From assembly GCA_038260305.1 (NCBI GenBank), contig JBBSNY010000004.1, positions 124,001 to 188,000 of the forward strand: a DNA stretch of 64,000 nucleotides, in the 5' to 3' direction. Source of the stretch: CADCVQ01 sp038260305. GTDB taxonomy: Bacteria; Actinomycetota; Thermoleophilia; Solirubrobacterales; Solirubrobacteraceae. Under the pieces are notes generated by a model. It worked only from the letters and a program-made list of their open reading frames with translations, had not been told where the DNA came from and made no database searches. Both the position numbers and the translations under genes were made by a program. Of the stretch, positions 24,918 through 32,981 are shown in pieces (position 1 is the stretch's first letter; the number at the start of each line of letters is the position of its first letter).

Positions 24918-26705
24918 ATGCGCCTCCGGCCGATCCCCGGACGCACCGCCGTTCCGCTTGCGCTCGTCGTCGTCGTCGGCGCCGCGGTCGCGGTGGCCGT
25001 CTCGAGCGTCGGCACCGATGCCGCCGCCGTCAGCTCCGAGCGCACGGTCGCCGTGCGGCGCGGCGTCGTGCAGTCGACCGTCTCGGGTAGCGGCAACCTG
25101 TCGCCCGCCAACCAGCTCGAGCTGAGCTTCGGCGCCTCGGGCGAGGTCGAGAAGATCACCGTCAAGGCGGGCCAGCACGTCAGCGCCGGTCAGCTCCTCG
25201 CGAAGATCGATCCGAGCGCCGCCGAGGTCAACCTCGCGGAGGCGAAGGCGACGCTGCAGTCAGCCGAGGACGCGCTGAGCGCCGCGCAGTCGGCCGGCTC
25301 GGCATCGACGGTCAGCCTGCCTGCCGACTCGGCGAGCGGCGCAAGCACGACGTTTGTCTCGCTGCCCGCGAGCTCCGCGGGCGCGAGCACGATGGGTGCG
25401 AAGGCGGCGAGCGGGGCCGGATCGGACAGCCCGATCGGGATGGCCACTGGGACGGCGGTCCGGGCGGCGCAGGAGACGCCCGAGGCGCAGACGACGACCG
25501 CTCCGGCGCCAACGACGCCGGGCCTCACCACGATTGCGCCGACGCCTGCGGCGACGACTCCGGCTCCGACGCCGACGACACCGAAGACGACGACGCCGAA
25601 GACGACGACGCCGAAGACGACGACGCCGAAGACGACGACGCCGAAGACGACGACGCCGAAGTCCTCCACGACACCGCAGTCTTCGGACGCGTCCAAGACG
25701 GGCGCGTCGTCGACGTCGAAGTCGACGCCATCCGCCGGTGCGGGCGGCGGGCGCTCGTCGTCGGGCTCTGCCCGCACGGCGGCCGCCTCGGCCGGCGGCA
25801 GCGGCGGGAGCGGATCGGGCGCGACATCGGTCGCGTCGGCGACCGCGGCCCTCGCAAGCGCGAAGCTCAGCGTCGCGAAGGCCGAGAAGGCGCTCGCCGC
25901 GACGAAGCTGCGCGCCCCGATGGCGGGCACGGTCGCGGCGATCGACGGCGCCGTCGGCGACACGGTCGGCAGCGGGTCGAGCGCCTCGGGGTCGGGTTCG
26001 GGATCCGGCACCAGCAGCGGCAGCGGAGCCTCGGTCGACGGCGGCCTCGGCGGCGGCGGCTCGAACTCCGGCTCGGGCTCGGGCGCGAGCTCCGGCTTCA
26101 TCACGCTCGCGCAGATCAGCCGCTTTCAGATGCAGGTCTCGCTCAGCGAGTCGGACATCGGCAAGGTCAAGGCCGACCAGCAGGCGACCGTAACCGTCAA
26201 CGCCGCGTCGGGGGCACAGTTCTCCGCGCGTGTACAGAGCGTCGGCGTGCTGGCGTCGTCGAGCTCGGGCTCGAGCGCCGTCAGCTACCCGGTCACGCTG
26301 CGGCTCCTGCAGACCGGCACGAAGCTCAAGGCCGGCATGAGCGCGACGGCCGACATCGTCGTCGCGGAGGCATCCGGCCTCGTCGTCCCGAGCCAGGCGC
26401 TGACCGGCTCGACCGTGACCGTCGACAGGGACGGAAAGCAGACGACCCAGCGCGTGCAGACCGGCGTCGTCGGCGACTCCTCGACGCAGATCCTGAGCGG
26501 GCTCAACGACGGCGACGAGGTCGTCGTGCGCTCCGCGAGCGCGGCGGCCGGCGCGAACGCCGGCGCGGGCACGGGAGCAGCCGGCAACGGCGCCAACGCC
26601 GGCGCGCTGCCCGGCGGCGGCGGTTTCGGTCGCGGTGGAGGCTTTCGCCGCGGCGGAGGCGCCGGCGGCGGCGGCCCCAACCTCGTCCAGCGGGCCGGGC
26701 CGTGA
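24918..26705 (+). CDS. MacA/HlyD-type efflux periplasmic adaptor subunit
   Basis: A 595-residue protein, longer than usual because of inserts. The N-terminal membrane anchor is followed by the first barrel-sandwich half (GSGNLSPANQLELSFGASGE and VKAGQHVSAGQLLAKID), a helical hairpin split by about 220 residues of low-complexity Thr/Pro/Lys and Ser/Gly sequence, the second half (TKLRAPMAGTVAAIDGAVGD) and beta-barrel domains ending LSGLNDGDEVVVRSA. It links the MacB-like permease to extracellular partners. The insert is unlike typical MacA and may act as a spacer across the cell wall. Confidence 0.88.
   Translation: MRLRPIPGRTAVPLALVVVVGAAVAVAVSSVGTDAAAVSSERTVAVRRGVVQSTVSGSGNLSPANQLELSFGASGEVEKITVKAGQHVSAGQLLAKIDPSAAEVNLAEAKATLQSAEDALSAAQSAGSASTVSLPADSASGASTTFVSLPASSAGASTMGAKAASGAGSDSPIGMATGTAVRAAQETPEAQTTTAPAPTTPGLTTIAPTPAATTPAPTPTTPKTTTPKTTTPKTTTPKTTTPKTTTPKSSTTPQSSDASKTGASSTSKSTPSAGAGGGRSSSGSARTAAASAGGSGGSGSGATSVASATAALASAKLSVAKAEKALAATKLRAPMAGTVAAIDGAVGDTVGSGSSASGSGSGSGTSSGSGASVDGGLGGGGSNSGSGSGASSGFITLAQISRFQMQVSLSESDIGKVKADQQATVTVNAASGAQFSARVQSVGVLASSSSGSSAVSYPVTLRLLQTGTKLKAGMSATADIVVAEASGLVVPSQALTGSTVTVDRDGKQTTQRVQTGVVGDSSTQILSGLNDGDEVVVRSASAAAGANAGAGTGAAGNGANAGALPGGGGFGRGGGFRRGGGAGGGGPNLVQRAGP
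25575..25661 (+). repeat. TTPKT 15-bp tandem repeat in the adaptor gene
   Basis: Nearly six copies of a 15-bp unit encode TTPKT, all in frame. The copies are almost identical, which suggests slippage and a length that may vary between strains. The unit lies inside the insertion that separates the two helices of the adaptor hairpin. Confidence 0.9.
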
Positions 26706-26787
26706 CGTCGGCTCCGCGACGCCTCCTGCGGCTCGCGCAAACGAGCGCCCTGCCGTCGTCGACGCCCCGCCTCCCGCCGGTCGCGCC

Positions 26788-27525
26788 GTGAGCCCCGCGC
26801 CCGTGCCGCCTCCACGCCGACGCCGTCCGCCGGTCATCGACGTGCGCGACGTGCAGCGCCGCTACGGGATCTCCGAGGGCGTCGTCGTGCGCGCGCTCGA
26901 CGGCGTCTCGCTGCGCATCGAGCGCGGCGAGCTCGTCGCGATCATGGGCAGCTCGGGCCGCGGCAAGACGACGCTCATGAACATCCTCGGCTGCCTCGAC
27001 AGCCCGACCGCCGGCCGCTACCTGCTCGACGGCGTCGATGTCCGCGACATCCGCGAGGACGACCTCGCCGACCTGCGCAACCGCAAGATCGGCTTCGTCT
27101 TTCAGAGCTTCAACCTCGTCGCGCGGACGAGCGCGCTGGCGAACGTCGCGCTGCCGCTCTCCTACGCGGGCGTCGGCCGCGCCGAGCGCCGCCGCCGCGC
27201 GACCGAGGCGCTCGAGGCGGTCGGCCTCTCCGACCGCCTGCACCACGAGCCGTCGGAGCTCTCCGGCGGCCAGCAGCAGCGCGCCGCGGTCGCGCGGGCG
27301 ATCGTCACGAACCCGTCGCTGATCCTCGCCGACGAGCCGACGGGCAACCTCGACTCGCGCTCGACCGCCGACGTGCTCGACGTCTTCGAGCGCCTGCACG
27401 CCGGCGGGCGGACGGTCGTGCTCATCACTCACGAGGCGGACGTCGCGGCCCGCGCGCAGCGCATCGTCCGCCTCGCCGACGGGCGCGTCGTCGAGGACCG
27501 CCGGATCGGCACGCGGGCGGCATGA
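26788..27525 (+). CDS. MacB/LolD-type ABC transporter ATPase
   Basis: A 245-residue ATPase. Walker A is IMGSSGRGKTTLMNILGCLD (the family usually has GPSGSGKST), the Q-loop is FVFQSFNLV, the signature is ELSGGQQQRAAVAR, and Walker B is LILADEPTGNLDS. This set is diagnostic for the MacB/LolD group, which drives mechanotransmission across the envelope rather than simple transport. The GTG at 26788 is preferred; the frame is open further upstream but Pro/Arg-rich. It sits between the adaptor gene and the permease and ends in an ATGA overlap. Confidence 0.92.
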   Translation: MSPAPVPPPRRRRPPVIDVRDVQRRYGISEGVVVRALDGVSLRIERGELVAIMGSSGRGKTTLMNILGCLDSPTAGRYLLDGVDVRDIREDDLADLRNRKIGFVFQSFNLVARTSALANVALPLSYAGVGRAERRRRATEALEAVGLSDRLHHEPSELSGGQQQRAAVARAIVTNPSLILADEPTGNLDSRSTADVLDVFERLHAGGRTVVLITHEADVAARAQRIVRLADGRVVEDRRIGTRAA

Positions 27526-28751
27526 CGCCCGCCGAGACGCTGCGCATCGCGCTCGCCGGGATCACGGCGAACAAGCTGCGCTCGGGCCTGACGATCCTCG
27601 GCATGACGATCGGCGTCGCCGCGGTGATCGTGCTCGTCGCCGTCGGCAACGGCTCAAGGCGCCAGGTCCAGGCCGGCATCGACGCGCTCGGCTCGAACGT
27701 GCTCATCGTCCAGCCGCAGTTCGGGGCCGGCGGGCCGGGTGGCTTCCGTGCCGGCGGAGGTGGCGGCAGTGTCGAGCTCACGACGAAGGATGCGCAGGAG
27801 CTCCAGAACACGTTCGACGCGCCGGACGTCAGGAGCGCCTCGCCGGTCGTCAACGCGACCGGCACGACGCTCGTCGCGGGCGCGTCGAGTTACCAGCCGT
27901 CGTCGTTCGTCGGCACGACGCCCGCGTATGCGACGGCGCGCGACTACGAGGTCGCGTCGGGCACGATGTTCAGCGCCCAGGACGTCAGCAAGCATCGTCG
28001 CGTCGTCGTCGTCGGGCCGACGGTCGTCACGAACCTGTTCGGCGCGCAGGATCCCGTCGGCCAGTCGCTGCGCGTCGACGGCACGAGCTTCAGCGTCGTC
28101 GGCGTGACGAAGGCGAAGGGCTCGAACGGGATTTCAGATCAGGACGATGTCGTGCTCGCCCCGCTGACCGCCGTCCAGGACACGATCTCCGGCTACGGGG
28201 CGCTCAGCTCGATCACGGTCCAGGCGACGTCGAGCAAGAGCCTCGACGCGGCGCAGGCGGAGGTCACGAATATCCTCAGCACGCGCCACGACGTCAGCGA
28301 CCCATCCAACCCCGGCTTTCAGGTCACCAACCAGGGCGCGGTCCGCGAGGCCTCCGATCAGAGCACACACGTCTTCACGACGCTGCTCGGCGCGGTTGCC
28401 GCGATCTCGCTGCTCGTCGGCGGGATCGGCGTCATGAACATCATGCTCGTCAGCGTCACCGAGCGCACGCGCGAGATCGGCATCCGCAAGGCGATCGGGG
28501 CGCGCCGCGCCGACATCCTCACGCAGTTCCTCACCGAGGCCGTGCTCGTGTCGCTGTTCGGAGGCCTCGCCGGGGTCGCGGTCGGGATCGCCGGCAGCCG
28601 CTTTCAGATCGCCGGCGTCGAGCCGGTCATCGCCGTCTACTCGGTCTTCCTCGCCTTCGGATCGGCGCTGCTCTGCGGCCTGTTCTTCGGCACCTACCCG
28701 GCCGCTCGCGCCGCGCGCCTGAGCCCGATCGACGCCCTGCGCTTCGAATGA
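27522..28751 (+). CDS. MacB-like ABC transporter permease (FtsX fold)
   Basis: A 409-residue permease with TM1 (SGLTILGMTIGVAAVIVLVAVG), a large extracytoplasmic domain (about residues 45-280), and three C-terminal membrane segments with GGIGVMNIMLVSVTERTREIG and IGIRKAIGARRADIL, the FtsX/MacB signature. With the ATPase and adaptor it should form a MacAB-type exporter for peptides, antibiotics or lipids. Its start overlaps the ATPase stop (ATGA) and its stop overlaps the next start. Confidence 0.93.
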   Translation: MTPAETLRIALAGITANKLRSGLTILGMTIGVAAVIVLVAVGNGSRRQVQAGIDALGSNVLIVQPQFGAGGPGGFRAGGGGGSVELTTKDAQELQNTFDAPDVRSASPVVNATGTTLVAGASSYQPSSFVGTTPAYATARDYEVASGTMFSAQDVSKHRRVVVVGPTVVTNLFGAQDPVGQSLRVDGTSFSVVGVTKAKGSNGISDQDDVVLAPLTAVQDTISGYGALSSITVQATSSKSLDAAQAEVTNILSTRHDVSDPSNPGFQVTNQGAVREASDQSTHVFTTLLGAVAAISLLVGGIGVMNIMLVSVTERTREIGIRKAIGARRADILTQFLTEAVLVSLFGGLAGVAVGIAGSRFQIAGVEPVIAVYSVFLAFGSALLCGLFFGTYPAARAARLSPIDALRFE

Positions 28752-29386
28752 ACTCCTCGACCCCTGGAGCAGACATGCCCGACGCAGCCACAGACGACGC
28801 GCTGATCGACGACGGCGACTGGGAGCCCGCGACCGACGACGCGCCGCCCACCCGCCCCCGGCGCCGGCTCGTGACGCCGCTGACGGCCGGCCTCTGCGGC
28901 GTGCTGATCGCGGCCGCCGGCTTCTTCGCCGGGGTGCAGGTCCAGAAGGGCCAGCAGGACGGTACCGACGCCGGCACCGCGAATGCGCGCGCCGGGTTCG
29001 GCGCTGCGCGCGCCCCCGCCGCCGGCGGCGGCGGTGCGGCGGGCGCCGCAGGGCAGACGCAGGACGCGCCGACATTCGGGACCGTCGCCAACAAGAAGGG
29101 CGCGACCCTGTACGTCAAGGACGCCGACGGCGCGACCGTGCGCGTAAAGACGAACGCGCAGTCGAAGGTCACGCGCAACGCGGCGGCGAGCGCGCGCGGG
29201 ATCTATCCCGGCGACACCGTCGTCGTGCAGGGCACGAAGGACAAGAGCGGCAACCTCGTCGCGACGCAGATCAGCGCGACCTCGAAGACGGCCGCCGCCG
29301 CCGCCGGCGGTGGCGGCTTCGGCGGCGGCGGGTTCGGCGGTGGCGGCGGCGCCCGCCGGCAGTTCGCAGCCCCGGGCGGCGGCTGA
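28748..29386 (+). CDS. Single-pass protein with DUF5666-like OB-type domain
   Basis: A 212-residue protein with an acidic cytoplasmic N-terminus, one membrane segment (AGLCGVLIAAAGFFAGVQV), a Gly/Ala linker, and an external domain of about 70 residues (FGTVANKKGATLYVKDADGA, then YPGDTVVVQGTKDKSGNLVA) resembling the small beta-barrel DUF5666 and OB-like periplasmic proteins. It ends in Gly-rich GGGFGGGGF repeats. The ATGA overlap with the permease gene makes it part of the export operon, perhaps as a substrate-interacting or regulatory subunit. Confidence 0.75.
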   Translation: MNSSTPGADMPDAATDDALIDDGDWEPATDDAPPTRPRRRLVTPLTAGLCGVLIAAAGFFAGVQVQKGQQDGTDAGTANARAGFGAARAPAAGGGGAAGAAGQTQDAPTFGTVANKKGATLYVKDADGATVRVKTNAQSKVTRNAAASARGIYPGDTVVVQGTKDKSGNLVATQISATSKTAAAAAGGGGFGGGGFGGGGGARRQFAAPGGG

Positions 29387-29623
29387 CCGGACGCCGGCGC
29401 CGCGGACGTTCGAGCTCGTCGCCCTGACGCGCACACACGGCGCCGTCGCGGCGTGCACGATCAGACGGCGATCGCGGTGCATCTGTGACGGCTCAACCTG
29501 CCGCAAACCGACATCCGGAGCAAGCGACACCACATGGATACATCTGCGCAGGATGCAGAACACGCCGCGATCGATCCGTCGAAGATGCACCTCCGAAGCC
29601 ACGCCCCCGCACGATCTGCTGAG

Positions 29624-30103
29624 ATGGGCCGACCCGTGCGCGACCGGCTGGTCATCCGTCCCGCCCTCCCCGACGAGCGCGCCGCGCTCGAGGCGCTGCA
29701 GCTGCGCGCCTCGCTCGTCCACGAGGCCCATCGCGAGGATCTCGCCGCGCACCCGGACGCGATCGCGCTGACCGACGGCGCGATCGAGCAGCGGCGCGTC
29801 CGTGTCGCGGCCGCGGCCGACGACGAGGCGGCGGTCGGATTCGCCGAGTGGTCGGTCACGTCGCGCGAGGAGTGGGAGCTCGAGGGGCTGTTCGTCGAGC
29901 CGCCCGTCATGCGCCGCGGCATCGGCGCCGCGCTCGTGGCGGACGCGCTGGCCCTCGCGCGCGACCGCGGAGTGCGGCGCGTCGCCGTCGTCGCCCAGCC
30001 CGCGGCGGAGACCTTCTACGAACGCTGCGGCTTCGTCGCGGCGGGCGAGGTGGCCACGCGCTTTGGTCCGGCCGTGCGGATGGCGGTCGAGCTCGACGTC
30101 TGA
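29624..30103 (+). CDS. GNAT-family N-acetyltransferase
   Basis: A protein of about 159 residues. LVIRPALPDERAALEALQLR is the usual GNAT start, LEGLFVEPPVMRRGIGAALV contains the acetyl-CoA-binding R-R-G-I-G-A motif, and AAETFYERCGF is the typical last strand and helix. The substrate is unknown. In-frame ATGs at 29534 and 29585 would add a poorly conserved extension; none has a convincing ribosome binding site. The 237 bp between the efflux operon and this start hold no other gene I can support. Confidence 0.85.
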   Translation: MGRPVRDRLVIRPALPDERAALEALQLRASLVHEAHREDLAAHPDAIALTDGAIEQRRVRVAAAADDEAAVGFAEWSVTSREEWELEGLFVEPPVMRRGIGAALVADALALARDRGVRRVAVVAQPAAETFYERCGFVAAGEVATRFGPAVRMAVELDV

Positions 30104-30154
30104 ACGTCGCTGCGGTCGCGTCGAACTGTGCTCGCCCGCTGCCGCCGATCGGCA

Positions 30155-31567
30155 CTACGTCATGGAACGGCTGACCTCGAGCGGCGATGTGGCGTCCGAC
30201 GGCGCGCCGGGCAGCCGCGGCAGCGTCAGCACGAAGCGCGAGCCGCCGCCCGCGCCCTCCTCGACGCGCACGCTGCCGCCGTGCGTCTCTGCGACCTGGC
30301 GCACGATCGCAAGGCCGAGCCCCGAGCCCGGGCGTCCACGCGCCGTCGCGCCGCGGTAGAAGCGGTCGAAGACGTGCGGGCGGTCATCGGCTGGGATCCC
30401 CGGGCCGTGGTCGCGCACGCTGAGCTCGCCGGTGCGCAGCACGACCTCGACGGTCGTCCCGTCGCCGCTGTACTTGCCGGCGTTGTCGAGCAGGTTGTCG
30501 ACCGCGCGGCCGAGGCGCTCGGGCAGCCCCTCGACGACCGTCGGCTCGAGCTGGGAGTCGTCGAACGTGACGTTCGGCCGGCGGCGTTGCGCGCGCGCCA
30601 CCGCCTCGCTCACGAGCGCGTCGAGCTGGACCTCCTCGACGCCCGACAGCTGCTCGTCGCCGCGCGCGAGCTCGATGACGTCGGTGATGAGCGCGCTGAG
30701 CTCCTCGGTCTCGGCGCGGACGTCCTCGAGCAGGCGGCGGCGGTCGTCGTCGGGCAGCTCGCCGCCCGACAGCAGGACCTCGATGTTCGTGCGCAGCGAG
30801 GTCACCGGCGTGCGCAGCTCGTGCGACGCATCGGCGACGAGCTGGCGCTGGGCGTGGACGGAGTCGTCGAGCGCGCGGCGCGAGCCCTCGAGCGTGTCGA
30901 GCATCGTGTTGAAGCGCGCGGCCATGCGGCCGACCTCGTCGTCGCTCGTGACGCCGACCCGGCGGCCGAGATCCTCGGTCTGGGCGATGTGCTCGGCGGC
31001 CGCGGTGAGGTCGGTCACCGGCTGGATGACCTGGCGGCCGAACAGGCGCCCGCAGAGCGCGGCCAGCAGCGTGCCGGCGAAGCACAGCAGGGCGAGCAGG
31101 AGCCTCAGCCGCGACAGCGTCGAGTCGACGTTGCGTAGGCTGCGCGCCATCTGGATCGCCTGACCCGGGATCGCCTCCACCGTGAGAACCCGCAGGTGGA
31201 CGCCGTCGGCGTGGGTGTCGCGCAGCAGCGACCGCCGCTCGCCCGCGGCGACGGCACGGTCGCCGTCGTCGATCGGCACGAGCAGATCGCTCTGTGCGGC
31301 GATCAGCACCCGGCCGGTCAGGTCGATGAGCCGGGCCGGCCCGGCCGGCCCGCCCTCGCGCGCGGATGCCTGCGGGAAGCTCTGGCGCGACCCGCCGTCC
31401 AGCCGGCCGGTGGCTCGCACCTGTTGGTACTGCGAGACGAGCGCGTCGTCGACCTGTCCGCGCAGCTCGCTGCGCAGCGCGAGGTAGGCGACGATCGAGA
31501 TCAGCACGACCGTGATCCCGACCGTGCCGGCGGCCATGATCGTCAGCCGGTGGCGCAACGCCATCAT
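30155..31567 (-). CDS. Sensor histidine kinase, MprB-like
   Basis: A 470-residue membrane kinase: TM1 (MAAGTVGITVVLISIVAYLAL), an extracytoplasmic sensor of about 130 residues, TM2 (LLLALLCFAGTLLAALCG), a HAMP domain, the H-box VADASHELRTPVTSLRTN, N-box LGRAVDNLLDNAGKYS, and G-boxes DHGPGIP and GSGLGLAIV. It autophosphorylates on His and passes phosphate to the OmpR-type regulator encoded just upstream, whose stop overlaps this start by four bases (ATGA at 31564-31567). It is convergent with the GNAT gene. Confidence 0.93.
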   Translation of the reverse strand: MMALRHRLTIMAAGTVGITVVLISIVAYLALRSELRGQVDDALVSQYQQVRATGRLDGGSRQSFPQASAREGGPAGPARLIDLTGRVLIAAQSDLLVPIDDGDRAVAAGERRSLLRDTHADGVHLRVLTVEAIPGQAIQMARSLRNVDSTLSRLRLLLALLCFAGTLLAALCGRLFGRQVIQPVTDLTAAAEHIAQTEDLGRRVGVTSDDEVGRMAARFNTMLDTLEGSRRALDDSVHAQRQLVADASHELRTPVTSLRTNIEVLLSGGELPDDDRRRLLEDVRAETEELSALITDVIELARGDEQLSGVEEVQLDALVSEAVARAQRRRPNVTFDDSQLEPTVVEGLPERLGRAVDNLLDNAGKYSGDGTTVEVVLRTGELSVRDHGPGIPADDRPHVFDRFYRGATARGRPGSGLGLAIVRQVAETHGGSVRVEEGAGGGSRFVLTLPRLPGAPSDATSPLEVSRSMT

Positions 31568-32232
31568 GGCTCGCGCAGGACGTATCCGATGCCGCGCACC
31601 GTGTGCAGCAGCCTGCGCTCGCCGCCGGCCTCGGTCTTGCGCCGCAGGTAGCCGATGTAGACGCCGAGCGCGTTCGAGGTCGCTCCGAAGTCATAGCCCC
31701 AGACACGCTCGAACAGCGTCGAGCGCGTCAGCACCTGGCGCGGGTGCTCGAGGAACAGCTCCAGCAGCGAGAACTCCGTCCGCGACAGCTCGATCTTGCG
31801 CGCGCCGCGGTGCACCTCGTGGGCGGAGCTGTCGAGCACGAGGTCGCCGAACGCCAGCGTCGGCCCGCCGGGCTCGACGCGCCGCAGCAGGGCGCGCAGG
31901 CGCGCGTTGAGCTCGCGCAGCGCGAACGGCTTGACGAGGTAGTCGTCGGCGCCTGCATCGAGGCCGTCGACGCGGTCGTCGATCGCGTCGCGCGCGGTCA
32001 GCATCAGCACCGGCGTGCGGTCACCGGCGGCGCGCAGCCGGCGACAGACCTCGAGGCCGTCGATCCGCGGCATCGAGACGTCGAGCACGATCGCGTCGAC
32101 GACGCCCTCGGCGAGCATGTCGAGCGCGACCTGACCGTCCTCCGCGAGCGTCACGTCGTAGCGCTCGAGCGCGAGCGCGCGAGCGAGCGCCGATCGGACG
32201 CTTGGCTCGTCGTCGACCACCAGGACCTTCAC
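31564..32232 (-). CDS. OmpR-family response regulator, MprA-like
   Basis: A 222-residue regulator. The receiver starts MKVLVVDDEPSVR, the phosphoacceptor Asp is in AIVLDVSMPRIDG, the Thr/Ser switch region is LMLTARD, and the conserved Lys is in DDYLVKPFA. The winged-helix output domain includes LSRTEFSLLELFLEHP and VYIGYLRRKTEAGG. It probably controls envelope-stress or efflux genes; the repeat at 24309 before the MacAB-like operon is a candidate target. It is coupled to the kinase. Confidence 0.93.
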   Translation of the reverse strand: MKVLVVDDEPSVRSALARALALERYDVTLAEDGQVALDMLAEGVVDAIVLDVSMPRIDGLEVCRRLRAAGDRTPVLMLTARDAIDDRVDGLDAGADDYLVKPFALRELNARLRALLRRVEPGGPTLAFGDLVLDSSAHEVHRGARKIELSRTEFSLLELFLEHPRQVLTRSTLFERVWGYDFGATSNALGVYIGYLRRKTEAGGERRLLHTVRGIGYVLREP

Positions 32233-32262
32233 GCTCGTAGTTCACCGCACCGGCGTAAGAGC

Positions 32263-32691
32263 CTACGAAGTCACGGGGTCGACCCAGCGCAGCTCCTTGA
32301 AGCGCGCGAAGTCGGTGTCGGCAGAGCACAGCTCGAGTCCATGCTCGATCGCAAGGGCAGCAAGGTGCGCGTCGGAGAGGATGTTCCCGCGCAGGTCGTA
32401 GCGGCGGACGAGCGCCCCGAGCACGTCGGCATGCGCGGGCGTCGGCGAGGGGATCCAGCTCGCGGGTGCCGCGAGCCAGTCCTCGACCTGCTCCCAGGCC
32501 CCCGCCGCCGACAGCGGCTCTTCGTAGGCCCGCGGGTGCGTGGCGATTCGGACGAACGCGACGAGCGACGGCCACGGCAAGCCGACGCGAACGTTGCCGT
32601 TGAGCCGGTCGGTGAGCCACGTCCGCGCGCGCTCGTGAAACGGGCTCGACGCGTCGCGCGCGTACAGCAGCACGTTCGCGTCGACGAGCAT
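32263..32691 (-). CDS. vapC: PIN-domain toxin VapC
   Basis: A 142-residue PIN nuclease. The first acidic residue is in MLVDANVLLYARD, the second is at RNGNVRVGLP-adjacent helix positions, and the C-terminal acidic pair lies in NILSDAHLAALAIEHG and LCSADTDFARF. VapC toxins cleave specific RNAs such as tRNA or rRNA loops. The start overlaps the antitoxin stop as TGATG, indicating coupled translation. It lies 31 bp from the OmpR-family regulator gene on the same strand. Confidence 0.9.
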   Translation of the reverse strand: MLVDANVLLYARDASSPFHERARTWLTDRLNGNVRVGLPWPSLVAFVRIATHPRAYEEPLSAAGAWEQVEDWLAAPASWIPSPTPAHADVLGALVRRYDLRGNILSDAHLAALAIEHGLELCSADTDFARFKELRWVDPVTS

Positions 32692-32924
32692 CAGCGTGAG
32701 GCGGGTTCGTCGAGCAGTTCGAGCGCTTCGGCGACGTTCGTCACGTCGATGCGTGCGCCCATGCGGGACGTCTGCTGGTCGAACCGCTTCATGGTCTGAT
32801 CGGGCCGGCCCAGTCCGCAGCGAATGAGCTCGTTGATGGCCGCGCTCACACCGACATGATGTTCACGGCGCAGCGACTCGACGGCGGCTGCGACGTCCGG
32901 CTCGAGCGTCACCGTCGTCCTCAT
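32691..32924 (-). CDS. vapB: Ribbon-helix-helix antitoxin VapB
   Basis: A 77-residue antitoxin. The N-terminal strand and two helices (MRTTVTLEPDVAAAVESLRR, then GVSAAINELIRCGL) form a ribbon-helix-helix DNA-binding fold; the C-terminal part (FDQQTSRMGARIDVTN) should wrap the toxin. It neutralises VapC and autoregulates the pair. A 12-bp perfect palindrome begins 13 bases upstream of the start codon. Confidence 0.88.
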   Translation of the reverse strand: MRTTVTLEPDVAAAVESLRREHHVGVSAAINELIRCGLGRPDQTMKRFDQQTSRMGARIDVTNVAEALELLDEPASR

Positions 32925-32936
32925 GCGCTCAGGTTA

Positions 32937-32948
32937 GCATCATGATGC
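32937..32948 (-). promoter_or_regulatory. Perfect 12-bp palindrome upstream of vapB
   Basis: GCATCATGATGC is identical on both strands and lies 13 bases before the vapB start, over the likely core promoter. Position and symmetry fit an operator for the VapB or VapBC complex. Confidence 0.5.
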
Positions 32949-32981
32949 GGCCCTCGAGGCCCGTCCTGACTGACTCTAGAA

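Noticed and set aside
25575..25661. Possible CRISPR or satellite
   Set aside because: It is an in-frame TTPKT-coding repeat inside the adaptor gene.
26788..27525. Walker A variant GSSGRGKTT as a sign of inactivity in the MacB-type ATPase
   Set aside because: The essential G-K-T and all other ATPase motifs are present, so the enzyme is probably active.
32247..32275. A further copy of the ATPase-flanking repeat
   Set aside because: GTAAGA and TACGAAG both occur but in the wrong order and spacing.
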